This document shows positions 26,619-36,500 of a stretch of DNA of 64,000 bases, in pieces. The stretch is from Methanolobus sp. GTDB taxonomy: Archaea; Halobacteriota; Methanosarcinia; Methanosarcinales; Methanosarcinaceae. Made by a program: the position numbers and the translations under genes. The stretch is from positions 1-64,000 of the forward strand of contig JARVGJ010000008.1 of the NCBI GenBank assembly GCA_029762595.1. The letters are read 5' to 3'. The notes beneath the pieces were generated by a model, which searched no databases, was not told the origin of the DNA, and saw only the letters and a list, made by a program, of their open reading frames with translations. The number at the start of each line of letters is the position of its first letter. The first letter of the stretch is position 1.

Positions 26619-28304
26619 ATGTTCGGATGGACAGGAAGAACGATAATCATTGACCTTGGCAATAACTCGGTCACAGAATCAAGGACCAAGAAGACATATG
26701 CAGAAAAGTTCATCGGCGGGCGTGGACTGGGATGCAGGCTCACAGAGGATCATACCGCAGCCGCAGTTGAAACCTTCGATCCGGAGAATCCACTCATTTT
26801 CACAACCGGACCACTTACAGGCACATCTGCTCCCATGTCCGGGCACTTTGCAGTCACATGCAAATCCCCCCTCACATCCACCATTTTCAGCTCCAATACC
26901 GGAGGATATTTCGGAGCGGAGATGAAGTTTGCAGGAATTGATGCCCTGGTGATCACAGGAAAAGCTGAGAAGCCGGTCTATCTGCAGATATTTGACGAGG
27001 AGATTGAAATACTGCCTGCTGAACACCTCTGGGGAAAGAATACCGCAGAGACCACTGCATTACTTGAAACAAAAGGAAAGGTTGCATGCATAGGCAGGGC
27101 AGGAGAGAAACTTGTAAGCATGGCAAATATTGTCAATGACCGCATGTATTCCAGTGGCAGGGGAGGCCATGGTGCTGTAGCGGGTTCCAAAAATCTCAAA
27201 GCGATAGTTGTTAAGGGTACAAATGTCGTGGAAGTGGCAGAGCCGGATAGTTTTGAGAAAGTTGTGGCCAGAGTGAAAAAACTGCTGGTTGCAAGCCCCC
27301 CGGCTTCCAAGGGCCTTAGCACATACGGAAGTTCCGTGTTTACTGACCTGCTGGAACATATGGGAACACTTCCTGCACACAACTTCAGGAAAAGGTCTTT
27401 TGCCGGGACAGGAAAATTATCAGGCGAAGCGATCAATAAGAGATACAGGATCATGCATGCCCCCTGTTATGCATGTCCGGTGGGTTGCAGAAGGACTTCG
27501 GAGGATGGCAAAGCTATACCGGATTTTGATTCCATATGGGCATTCGGACCTAATATCGGCAATGATGACCTGGAACTCATAAGGGAAATGGACAACCTGT
27601 GCTTTGACTACGGCCTGGACCCCCTTTCCTGTGGCGCTTCCATTGCGGCATATATGGAAGTCAATCCCTGGATGCAAATGGATGAGCTGAAAGGACTGGT
27701 CCTGGAAATTGGAAATGGCAGACATGAACTGTGCAGGGGTGCACATGCATACCTCTGTGCCATTAAAAAGGAAGAATACAGCACAGCTGTCAAGGGGCTG
27801 GAACTGCCAGGATATGATCCCCGTGATATGGCAGGCATGGCCATAGCATATGCAACATCCAATACAGGTGGTTCTCATCTTAGCGCTTTTATGGCTGCTC
27901 CTGAGATAATGGGCAAACCCATGCTGCTTGACAGGAAAAGATATGAGGGGAAAGTTGCACTTGTTCAATATTTCCAGGATCTTACAGCAGTCATGGATTC
28001 CCTGGTAATGTGTCCTTTCTCCATACTGGCCATGGGTGAAGTTGAGATATGTGAAATGTTAAGCCATGTTACAGGCAGGAAATACTCCTCCGAGGACATA
28101 CTGCGTGCAGGTGAGAGGATATACAACCTTGAAAGACGTTTTAACATAAGGTCGGGATTTACTTCACAGGATGACACATTACCTGATAGATTCTTTGCCA
28201 GTGGTGAGATCGATCGGGCAGAATTTAAGAAGGCTATCCTTGATTATTATCACTTCAGAGGATGGGATGCTGATGGCATACCCAATAAAGAGAAAAATGA
28301 GTAA
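26619..28304 (+). CDS. Aldehyde ferredoxin oxidoreductase (tungsten-pterin enzyme)
   Basis: The 561-residue protein matches the AOR family: FIGGRGLGCRL near the start, FTTGPLTGTSAPMSGHFAVT, and SSGRGGHGAVAGSKNLKAIV for pterin binding. The [4Fe-4S] ligands are C283, C286 and C290 in CYACPVGC, with a later Cys in VMCPF. It oxidises aldehydes to acids with ferredoxin and uses a tungsten bis-pterin cofactor. Its specificity among AOR, FOR and related enzymes cannot be read. A moaC homologue for pterin synthesis is elsewhere in the window. Confidence 0.92.
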   Translation: MFGWTGRTIIIDLGNNSVTESRTKKTYAEKFIGGRGLGCRLTEDHTAAAVETFDPENPLIFTTGPLTGTSAPMSGHFAVTCKSPLTSTIFSSNTGGYFGAEMKFAGIDALVITGKAEKPVYLQIFDEEIEILPAEHLWGKNTAETTALLETKGKVACIGRAGEKLVSMANIVNDRMYSSGRGGHGAVAGSKNLKAIVVKGTNVVEVAEPDSFEKVVARVKKLLVASPPASKGLSTYGSSVFTDLLEHMGTLPAHNFRKRSFAGTGKLSGEAINKRYRIMHAPCYACPVGCRRTSEDGKAIPDFDSIWAFGPNIGNDDLELIREMDNLCFDYGLDPLSCGASIAAYMEVNPWMQMDELKGLVLEIGNGRHELCRGAHAYLCAIKKEEYSTAVKGLELPGYDPRDMAGMAIAYATSNTGGSHLSAFMAAPEIMGKPMLLDRKRYEGKVALVQYFQDLTAVMDSLVMCPFSILAMGEVEICEMLSHVTGRKYSSEDILRAGERIYNLERRFNIRSGFTSQDDTLPDRFFASGEIDRAEFKKAILDYYHFRGWDADGIPNKEKNE

Positions 28305-28310
28305 TAAAGA

Positions 28311-29375
28311 TTAAGATAGGATCCTGGACAGCTGACCAGTAGCCTTTGCCAGATTTAATTCCTGGGCGATCCTCTTTCCTGTAGAAAGATCGGACTCAAG
28401 AAGATCAGAATAAGGAGAACCTGAAAGGTAGAGATTCGTACCTCCAACTATGCCAGATGATATATCGATAACTTTTATCTCAAGTTTGTCAGTAAACACG
28501 GTTTCCAGACAGAAAGGTCCTATCATGCCGCCAAAAAGCTTGAGGGATTCTTCAACCACATTTTCACCAATGCTGAATATCTTAGGCAGAAGTGACTCCC
28601 TTGCAACAAGAGGTATGTTTCCTGTGACAACATAGGTTGGAATGACATCAGCCTCTGCAAGCTCCCGGGGTGAACCCAGCCTGAATATCTCATCTGCGTT
28701 AGACTCGACCATACGATCCATACTGAGCATCTCAAGAATGCCATTGCTTAGCTTATAACCTTCGTTTCTCAGCGGAGAATAAAAGAAGTGAAGATTATAT
28801 CGTGTTCCAAGAATGAATTCCTTGATAGTGAATTCCTTATTCATGTCTGCATTTTCCCGGAATTCCTCATAATTCTTAGCTACAAAGAAACCGCATCCAC
28901 TTATTGAATCCTTATACTTGACCATAACAGGACCATTTATGTCCTCAGGCAAAATGATCCCGGGCATCTCCAGACCTGCACCTTTCAGCCATACACGTTC
29001 CTTATCCGTATCAGACTCCCAGTCAAGAACCGACCTGTTACCAAAGATAGGCACAGCCAGGTCTGAGAATACATCTGAACCGATATACCTAACAGACCCA
29101 TGGGGAATGAGAATTGCGTTCTTTGCCACAAGAGTGTCAATGATGGAAGAAATATCCTTATGACTTTCAATAACTAGGAACTCATCTGGCTTTGCCAGCG
29201 GAAAAGCATCGTAGAATCGGGGAGGTTCATTTACACATATTCCTATGGTTTTGAAACCTTCTTTCCTTGCCCCGTCAAATATCTGAAGACTTGAATGAGA
29301 ACAAACAGCGGCGATGCTCAGATCATTAAGGTCGTAGTTCTCAACGATTTCCATTATTCGTTCTTTGCTGATCAT
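28311..29375 (-). CDS. purP: 5-formaminoimidazole-4-carboxamide ribonucleotide synthetase PurP
   Basis: The start MISKERIMEI at 29375 is preferred because GGGAG lies 10 bases upstream. The 354-residue ATP-grasp enzyme makes FAICAR from AICAR, formate and ATP, the archaeal replacement for PurH transformylase. SIAAVCSHSSLQIFDGARKEGF, GNRSVLDWE and FSYSPLRNEG-like segments fit PurP. Three GTTAAA-type repeats lie 28-53 bases upstream and may regulate it. Confidence 0.94.
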   Translation of the reverse strand: MISKERIMEIVENYDLNDLSIAAVCSHSSLQIFDGARKEGFKTIGICVNEPPRFYDAFPLAKPDEFLVIESHKDISSIIDTLVAKNAILIPHGSVRYIGSDVFSDLAVPIFGNRSVLDWESDTDKERVWLKGAGLEMPGIILPEDINGPVMVKYKDSISGCGFFVAKNYEEFRENADMNKEFTIKEFILGTRYNLHFFYSPLRNEGYKLSNGILEMLSMDRMVESNADEIFRLGSPRELAEADVIPTYVVTGNIPLVARESLLPKIFSIGENVVEESLKLFGGMIGPFCLETVFTDKLEIKVIDISSGIVGGTNLYLSGSPYSDLLESDLSTGKRIAQELNLAKATGQLSRILS

Positions 29376-29402
29376 ATTGTAATAAGCTCCCGAATTTAAC
29401 AA

Positions 29403-29428
29403 ATTAACTTTAACGCATTAACTTTAAC
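29403..29428 (-). repeat. 14-bp period direct repeats upstream of purP
   Basis: ATTAACTTTAAC occurs at 29403-29414 and 29417-29428, and a third half-copy (TTTAAC) lies at 29395-29400. Read toward purP this is GTTAAA repeated three times at 14-bp steps, ending just before the ribosome binding site. It could be an operator for a repressor or mark a local slippage duplication. Confidence 0.6.
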
Positions 29429-29985
29429 AAATCATATTTAGCACGCTAATAGCAACTCTTTTTATTTGTACGGACATCCATCATCGACATCTATAATAGT
29501 ATAATTCTCTTTTCACAATGTTTATAAATACGATCTGCCGCGTTATCCATCAAATACAAAAAAGATTGATTTTCAAATAATTGCGGCATAATATAAGTAG
29601 GCATAATATAGGTATTTCTTAATGCGATAGTCATTCTTTAAATTTACGGCAAACCGTTGAATAGGACATAGTTCTAATGAATTCAATTTTTAAGATATCG
29701 AAAAAAGTATACAGATATAAAAAGAATAAGCCGATTTTAAATATCTGCCAGGAATTACAATTCATAATCAGGCTTCTTCGAGACGACATATCCCCTTCAA
29801 AGGCACATTTGCCGCAAAAAACAGGACAGTTCAGGATATAACTGAAAGACATTTTCATTTAAGATTTTGCTATTTTTGTTACCAATAATGCAGAATCAAA
29901 GGTTAAGTTCATATATAAGATTCGGAATTATAGTTTTAGTCTTTTTAAGCTAATAAATAATCATTACTATTATGGAGGATTTCAA
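29429..29985. other. AT-rich intergenic region between purP and aIF5A
   Basis: A 557-base AT-rich stretch with only one gene candidate, described separately. Its right end holds the aIF5A promoter area and the GGAGG at 29972-29976. Two nearly identical GGCATAATATA segments (29583 and 29602) are present. I see no RNA gene. Confidence 0.4.
29677..29841 (+). CDS. Possible small basic protein, 54 residues
   Basis: An ATG-started frame encodes a lysine/arginine-rich peptide (MNSIFKISKKVYRYKKNKPI) with a central LQFIIRLLRDDISPSK stretch, ending before aIF5A. Codon choice and composition look coding-like, but there is no clear Shine-Dalgarno. A 75-codon frame overlaps on the opposite strand. I recognise no family. 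Confidence 0.35.
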   Translation: MNSIFKISKKVYRYKKNKPILNICQELQFIIRLLRDDISPSKAHLPQKTGQFRI

Positions 29986-30369
29986 GTGAAAATTCAAGTC
30001 GAAATTAAAGAACTCAAAGAGGGTAAATACGTCGTTGTTGACGATGAAGCCTGTATCATCAAGAGCATATCCAAATCAAAGCCGGGGAAACACGGCTCTG
30101 CAAAGGCAAGGATAGATGTCATTGGTCTTTTTGACAACCAGAAAAGATCGATAATAGGTCCTGTTTCCGATAAGACCTATGTACCTGTTGTGGAGAGGAA
30201 GAACGCACAGGTACTTTCCATTACAGGAAATGTGGCACAGCTCATGGATATGGGAGATTTCTCAACATTTGAGATGACCATTCCCGATGAGTACAAGGAA
30301 AGGATCAAGGAAGGAAACGAGGTTTCCTACATAACCGCAATGGGTAAAATGAAGTTCGATCTTAGATGA
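29986..30369 (+). CDS. Translation initiation factor aIF5A
   Basis: The GTG start at 29986 has GGAGG 9 bases upstream. The 127-residue protein has the KOW-like N-domain with the hypusination loop SKPGKHGSAKA, in which Lys35 would be modified to deoxyhypusine/hypusine. An OB-fold follows (VAQLMDMGDFSTFEMTIPD). It helps ribosomes through stalling sequences such as polyproline. The polyamine gene agmatinase follows 42 bases later, and modification needs a polyamine donor. Confidence 0.96.
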   Translation: MKIQVEIKELKEGKYVVVDDEACIIKSISKSKPGKHGSAKARIDVIGLFDNQKRSIIGPVSDKTYVPVVERKNAQVLSITGNVAQLMDMGDFSTFEMTIPDEYKERIKEGNEVSYITAMGKMKFDLR

Positions 30370-30411
30370 TCGGACCATATATCTTTTCATATTGTTCTTA
30401 CTACAATTAAC

Positions 30412-31290
30412 ATGTTCTACAGACCTGATATGATGGATGCGCTTGCAGATTACGATGCTGCAAGATATGTTATATTCGGTGTTCCCTTTGACGGGACTTC
30501 CTCTTTCAGATCGGGGAGCCGCTGGGGCCCTGATGCCATGAGGAAGGCCTCCGCGAACTTTGAGACCTACAATGCTCATTTTGATATCGACTTTGAGGAC
30601 CTGCTTATCCATGATGCAGGAAACCTTGAACATTACTCATCGGTGGACCAGACACTCGAAGAACTCTACCACGCTGTCAGACCGATCGCAAAGGATGGCA
30701 AGGTCCCCATAATGCTTGGAGGAGAACATTCCCTGACCTATCCATGTGTAAAGGCATGTGCCGAGGAGGCAGGAGATGATATCGGTTTTCTTGTGATGGA
30801 TGCACATTTTGATCTTCGAGAGGAATACGGAGGCATCAGGAACAACCATGCATGTGTTTCCAGGCATGTGCTGGACGATATCACCGACAACTATGTTACC
30901 ATAGGGGTCCGCAGCGGACCAAAGGAAGAGTGGGACTTTGCAAAGGAGAATGGCATCCAGTATTACACCTCGGACGATGTCCGGGAAATGGGTATAAATA
31001 AGGTCATTTCCAAGGTCAGGGACTATCTCGGATCTAAGAAGATCTACATGTCACTGGACATGGATGCCCTTGACCCTGCATACGCACCAGGACTTGGAAC
31101 ACCCGAACCATTCGGCCTTAAGGATATCGATGTAAGGGAGATCATACGTGCATTTGCCCCGATATCAATTGGTTTTGACGTTGTTGAGATCGCACCTGAA
31201 TACGATAACGGCATAAGCGCACTGCTTGGGACAAAACTGCTCAGGGAATTCATTGCAGCCCATGCCGCAAGTGAGAGACAGGAAGCCTGA
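30412..31290 (+). CDS. speB: Agmatinase-like ureohydrolase
   Basis: The 292-residue ureohydrolase has the two-manganese site motifs GGEHS (103-107), DAHFD (130-134) and SLDMDALDPAYAPG. It would cut agmatine to putrescine and urea. Coupled to aIF5A, it probably supplies polyamine for (deoxy)hypusine modification; the link is inferred from adjacency. Arginase or another guanidine substrate cannot be excluded from sequence alone. Confidence 0.92.
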   Translation: MFYRPDMMDALADYDAARYVIFGVPFDGTSSFRSGSRWGPDAMRKASANFETYNAHFDIDFEDLLIHDAGNLEHYSSVDQTLEELYHAVRPIAKDGKVPIMLGGEHSLTYPCVKACAEEAGDDIGFLVMDAHFDLREEYGGIRNNHACVSRHVLDDITDNYVTIGVRSGPKEEWDFAKENGIQYYTSDDVREMGINKVISKVRDYLGSKKIYMSLDMDALDPAYAPGLGTPEPFGLKDIDVREIIRAFAPISIGFDVVEIAPEYDNGISALLGTKLLREFIAAHAASERQEA

Positions 31291-31398
31291 AGCAGACTGC
31301 AGATATTTCTGCAGTATTCTTTTTGATCGCTGCTTTTCAATGAGTTATGAAAAGATGGGGAGCGATTTATCATCAAGCCTCATAATGTTGGTGATAAT

Positions 31399-31923
31399 TT
31401 GGAGATATCTTTCCGAAATGCCCGGGAAAATGACATTGATAGAATAATGCTCATTGAGCAGGGTTCTTTCCATGCCAATATAGTTGAAAGCAGGGATGTC
31501 TTCATCGACAGGATAAGGATATTCCCGGATGGTTTCCTGATATTGGAAATCGGAAACGTCATTGCAGGATATATCTGCTCGGAGCTATGGGAACATTCCG
31601 AAGATATCCCTGCAGGGAATTTCCGGCTGAACCACACGATCACAGATGTTCACAGCAATGAAGGAACCCAGCTCTACATATCATCCCTGGGGATCCTCCA
31701 AGAACACCGCCAAAAAGGCTACGGCAAAAAGCTGTTCCTGGAGCTGGAAAAAAAGCTCATTGCAGAATATAATATATCCTCGACTCTGCTTGTGGTTTCT
31801 GTCAAATGGGACGCTGCAAGAAATATATATGAGAAACATGGCTTCCAGGAAATACAAAGGATCAAAGGTTTTTTTTATGAGGACGACAGGTCTGATGCTA
31901 TCGTAATGAGAAAACAGCTTTAA
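31399..31923 (+). CDS. GNAT acetyltransferase, RimI-like
   Basis: A TTG start gives 174 residues. The acetyl-CoA site is LGILQEHRQKGYGKKLFLEL (V-x-x-x-x-R-x-x-G-x-G), and SVKWDAARNIYEKHGFQEI is the typical RimI/NAT C-terminal region. Archaeal members acetylate protein N-termini. It lies about 110 bases after agmatinase and may be independent. Confidence 0.88.
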   Translation: MEISFRNARENDIDRIMLIEQGSFHANIVESRDVFIDRIRIFPDGFLILEIGNVIAGYICSELWEHSEDIPAGNFRLNHTITDVHSNEGTQLYISSLGILQEHRQKGYGKKLFLELEKKLIAEYNISSTLLVVSVKWDAARNIYEKHGFQEIQRIKGFFYEDDRSDAIVMRKQL

Positions 31924-31989
31924 GCATCAATGCCTCTGTGATATGTCCATAGGCAAATCAGCTGCATTTGTAGAAAACTGCACTGCCAT

Positions 31990-32040
31990 TTAATTATTTA
32001 CATACTCCGGCTACCTGGCAGTTAATTATTTACATACTCC
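31990..32040 (+). repeat. Two 19-bp direct repeats, 32-bp period
   Basis: TTAATTATTTACATACTCC occurs at 31990-32008 and again at 32022-32040, just before the zinc-finger gene. CTGCCA (31983-31988) and TGGCAG (32016-32021) sit in front of the two copies as an inverted pair. The block may be a duplicated promoter or operator. Confidence 0.75.
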
Positions 32041-32062
32041 AGACAATGATGTCATTGAGAAT

Positions 32063-32716
32063 ATGAACGATGAAATTGAAGTATTATGCCCGTCCTGCTC
32101 ACCTAAGATCGCTGTGTTGCATGATGTATTGAAGTCCGGTCAGAATACAGTGGTCCAGTGCCAGGAATGCGGAAACGTCCATCCGGTAAAGATCGAAGGA
32201 ACCAGGAATTTCAATATCAAAGTAATAATCAGCAAAGGTGATTCATCTTTTACACGGATGACAAAGCTGACATCTGATGATATTATAAGTGTAGACGATG
32301 AGATAATTGCCGATGACGGTGAATCAGATGAAGTATTCCCGATAATCGTAACTGCCATAGAATCCGGGGACAAGAGGCTGGAAAAGGCGAATGCTGAAGA
32401 GATAGGTACCATATGGGGAAGGGCTATTGATGAGGTCGTCGTCAAGATCGCTGTGCATCGAGGAAAGAGCACAGAAGCCATCCAGAAGAGAGTACCTGGC
32501 GGGTATGAGTTCATTGTGGGTAAAGAGGAAACTGCAGACCGCACTAATTTTATTGTCAAGAAGATAAAAATAAGGGATGGCAGCCTGGAATCACGTACCG
32601 GGACGGCAGTGGAGGCAAAGTTCATAAAGAGGATATTTGCTGAAGATGCAGTGAAAAGAGGTTGGGGAGAGGGAAGAACCGCATGGAGTATGAAAGGGAA
32701 AGGTCGAACCTGGTAA
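32063..32716 (+). CDS. HVO_0476-family zinc finger protein
   Basis: The 217-residue archaeal protein starts with a zinc ribbon (CPSC at 9-12, CQEC at 33-36) followed by a beta-rich domain (DDIISVDDEIIADDG) and a KOW-like tail. The last residues are basic (GWGEGRTAWSMKGKGR), suggesting nucleic acid contact. It is widespread in euryarchaea with unknown function. Its end overlaps the pcm start by 34 bases. Confidence 0.85.
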   Translation: MNDEIEVLCPSCSPKIAVLHDVLKSGQNTVVQCQECGNVHPVKIEGTRNFNIKVIISKGDSSFTRMTKLTSDDIISVDDEIIADDGESDEVFPIIVTAIESGDKRLEKANAEEIGTIWGRAIDEVVVKIAVHRGKSTEAIQKRVPGGYEFIVGKEETADRTNFIVKKIKIRDGSLESRTGTAVEAKFIKRIFAEDAVKRGWGEGRTAWSMKGKGRTW

Positions 32717-33342
32717 GAGCCCTCAGGGAACGCAGGATAAGTGAAAGAACACTAAGAGCGATCTCAAAGGTGCCAAGACATCTTTTCGTGCCTTCTATAC
32801 ACATATCGCATGCATATGTTGACAACCCGCTTAGCATAGGTTATGCCCAGACCATATCTGCTCCGCACATGGTAGCCATCATGTGTGACCTTCTTGAACT
32901 TCAGGGGGGACAGGAAATACTTGAGATAGGGACAGGGTCCGGTTATAATGCAGCCGTTATGGCGGAGATAATTGGAAAGAAAGGAAAGATTTATTCCATC
33001 GAACGTATTGAGAAACTGGCAATATCTGCAAGGGAAAGCCTGGAAAAAGCAGGTTATTCCAATGTTGATGTCATACTGGGCGATGGTTCACTGGGCCATG
33101 CAGAACATGCCCCCTATGACAGGATATGTGTAACAGCATCTGCCCCGGATACTCCAAAACCCCTTGTAGAACAGCTTAAAAGAGGTGGTATCATGGTCCT
33201 GCCGGAAGGAGAGACATACCAGAACCTCTATGTCATAAGGAAATCCATGGACGGGGAAATTACAAAAGAGAACAGGGGTGGAGTGGTGTTCGTGCCCCTG
33301 GTGGGAGACCATGGTTTCAATGCCTTTACAGGTAACAGGTAA
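32683..33342 (+). CDS. pcm: Protein-L-isoaspartate O-methyltransferase
   Basis: The ATG at 32683 (MEYERERSNLVRALRE), with a GGGAGAGGGA purine tract upstream, is chosen over 32662, giving 219 residues. The fold motifs are IGYAQTISAPHMVA, the SAM-binding ILEIGTGSGYNAAV and LGDGSLGHAEHAPYDRI. It repairs isoaspartyl residues in aged proteins and is translationally coupled to the zinc-finger gene. Confidence 0.95.
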   Translation: MEYERERSNLVRALRERRISERTLRAISKVPRHLFVPSIHISHAYVDNPLSIGYAQTISAPHMVAIMCDLLELQGGQEILEIGTGSGYNAAVMAEIIGKKGKIYSIERIEKLAISARESLEKAGYSNVDVILGDGSLGHAEHAPYDRICVTASAPDTPKPLVEQLKRGGIMVLPEGETYQNLYVIRKSMDGEITKENRGGVVFVPLVGDHGFNAFTGNR

Positions 33343-33501
33343 ACCCATATTGGATAGTCATTGCCTGCAGGAAGATGCATGGTCTTTTCTGTAATTGCCT
33401 GCAATGTATCCATAAGCAACAGATCAATAATACAGAATAATCACAATTGTGGGCTGACATGGCAAAAACATTTATAACTTTCTGATTTTAAGGAATGTAA
33501 C

Positions 33502-36500
33502 ATGTCCTCTAAAGAAGAGAAGTGGCAATTCTGGATAGACCGTGGAGGCACATTCACTGACATTGTTGCCCGCAGACCTGACGGGCATTTGCTTGCACAT
33601 AAGCTCCTTTCGGTTGATCCGCAACATTACAATGATGCCGCCATGCACGGAATAAGGGACATACTCGGGACCTTACCGGATGAAACGCTACCCACCGGGA
33701 ATATAGCTTCCATAAAGATGGGGACCACAGTCGGGACCAATGCATTGCTTGAACGCAGGGGAGAGCCTACGGCACTGGCAATTACAGAGGGGTTTGGGGA
33801 TTCACTGAGGATAGCTTACCAGAACAGACCTGACATCTTTGCCCTGAATATAGAACTGCCTGAGTTGCTATATCAGGAGCTTATCGAAATAAAGGAGCGT
33901 TATAGTGCCTCCGGGGAAGAACTGCTTGCACTGGATACCGATAATGCCAGAAAGGAGCTTGAGAGAGTATTCAAAAAAGGGATACGGTCACTTGCAATTG
34001 TACTTATGCATGCTTATCGCTATCCACAGCATGAGTTGCAGTTGCGGGAGATTGCAGAGAGTATAGGTTTCACACAGATATCGCTTTCCCACGAAGTGAG
34101 CCCCCTGATGAAGCTTATTAGCAGAGGGGAGACCACTGTAGTGGATGCATATCTGTCCCCTGTGCTCAGAACTTTTATCGACATGATATCCTCTACCCTC
34201 AAAGAAGGTGCTGATAACACAAAACTCATGTTCATGCAGTCAAACGGCGGACTTATCCAGGCTACACATTTCAGGGGCAAGGACTGTATTCTTTCAGGGC
34301 CTGCCGGAGGAATTGTCGGTGCTGTGGAAACATCGCTGATGGCAGGCTTTGATAATGTCATCACCTTTGACATGGGTGGCACTTCAACAGATGTTGCCCA
34401 TTACAGCGGAGAATATGAAAGAAGCTTTGAAAACGAGATAGCAGGTGTGCATCTGCGCTCTCCCATGCTCTACATCCACACCGTAGCAGCAGGCGGGGGT
34501 TCAATACTTCATTTTGAGTCCAAAAGATTTGTAGTCGGACCCGATTCTGCCGGCTCTGACCCTGGGCCTGCCTGTTATCGCAAGGGAGGGCCTCTTACCA
34601 TAACTGACTGCAATCTCATGCTTGGAAAGATAATGCCCCAATATTTTCCGCATGTTTTCGGGCCAGATGCAGACCTGCCCCTTGACATTGATGTTGTCAG
34701 GAAGGGATTCTCAGTCCTTGCAGACGAAGTAAATGATCTTACCGGTGAAGAAAACCGTGCAGAAAAGGTTGCAGAAGGCTTCCTCAGGATAGCCATCGAG
34801 AACATGGCAAATGCCATCAGGAAGATATCCATACAGCGAGGATATGATACCAAGGATTACGTACTTTGCTGCTTTGGAGGAGCAGGAGCCCAGCACGCCT
34901 GCGGTGTTGCAGACGCCCTGGGAATCAGGAAAATACTGATACACCCATTGGCCGGCGTACTTTCTGCATACGGCATGGGGCTTGCCGACCAGAGGATAAT
35001 AAAGGAGCAGGCCGTTGAGAAAGTACTTGGGCAGGGGCTGATGGCAGAGCTGGAGGAAATTGCCCGTGAGCTGGAAAGCAGTGCCAGGGAAGAGATGAAG
35101 ATGCAGGGTGTTGCTGAGGAATACATGAACACCCTGCACAAAGTGCATGTCAAGTACAGGGATACCGGCTCCTCAATAGTTGTAGCTCTTGAGGCAAAGG
35201 AAGAGATCAGGAAGGGATTTGAGGATGAGTACAAAAGCCGTTTTGGATTTATCATGGATAATAAGGAACTGGTCATAGAGGCGGTTTCCACGGAGACCAT
35301 CTGCCTGGGTGAAAGGATAGGAAAATGCGTGGTTTGGGGCAACACCGGAGACAGGAAAGAAAGATGTCGTCTCCCTGATACAAAAATGTACACATCCGGA
35401 AAATTACACATAACCCCTGTCTACCGGAGGGACTGGCTCCGTGGAGCGGGCGGAAAAAGAATCACTGGTCCGGCAATGATAGTGGAGGAGAATACCACTG
35501 TAATAGTTGAGCCGGGGTGGAAGGCTGAGCTTGCGGAAAATATGGAACTTGTACTTGAAAGGACCTCATCCCTGCCGGGAAGAGAGAACGTAGGAGAGGA
35601 AGCTGATCCTGTGATGCTGGAAATATTCAGCAACAGGTTCATGTCAATTGCACAGCAGATGGGATATACCCTACAGAATACCGCCTATTCTGTGAATATA
35701 AAGGAGAGACTTGATTTCTCATGTGCTCTTTTTGACCGGGCCGGGAATCTCATTGCCAACGCACCCCACATACCTGTTCATCTTGGCTCCATGGGTGAAA
35801 GTGTAAGAGCTATTATCAGAAAGTTCCCGGATATGGAACAAGGGGATGTCTTCATGCTCAATTCACCCTTTGAGGGTGGGACACACCTGCCTGATATCAC
35901 GGTCATTACCCCTGTATCCCATGAGAAGGAAATTGCATTCTATGTGGCATCAAGAGGACACCATGCAGATATCGGAGGGATCACTCCCGGTTCCATACCA
36001 CCTGACAGCAGGCACATCGAGGAAGAAGGAGTTATGACAGGTGGGCAGAGGATAGTCTCACAGGGAAGGTTCCTGGAGGATGAAGTGAAAGCATGGCTGC
36101 TTTGCGGGACTTTCCCTGCACGCAATCCATTCCAGAATATAGCTGACCTGAAGGCACAGGTAGCAGCCAACGAGAATGGGGCCACAGAGCTTGAAAAGCT
36201 TGTGGAGCACTTTTCTATTGGAACTGTGCAGGCTTATATGCAACATATACTGGATAATGCGGAAGAGGCAGTCAGAAGGGCTATTAAGGTATTGAATAAT
36301 GGACAATACTCTCTTTCATTTGATGACGGGGCTGTTGTCAATGTGAAAGTGAGCATAGATAGGAAGAACAGTTCGGCCCATATAGACTTTACAGGAAGCT
36401 CTAAGCAGCACCCTGGAAACCTGAATGCTCCTGTTGCTGTGTGCAGGGCGGCGGTGCTCTACGTATTCAGGACGCTTGTGGACAAGGACATTCCCCTCAA

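Noticed and set aside
29631-29858. Minus-strand 75-codon frame in the purP-aIF5A gap
   Set aside because: Phe/Leu-rich and without a ribosome binding site. The plus-strand frame at 29677 has the more protein-like composition, though neither is secure.
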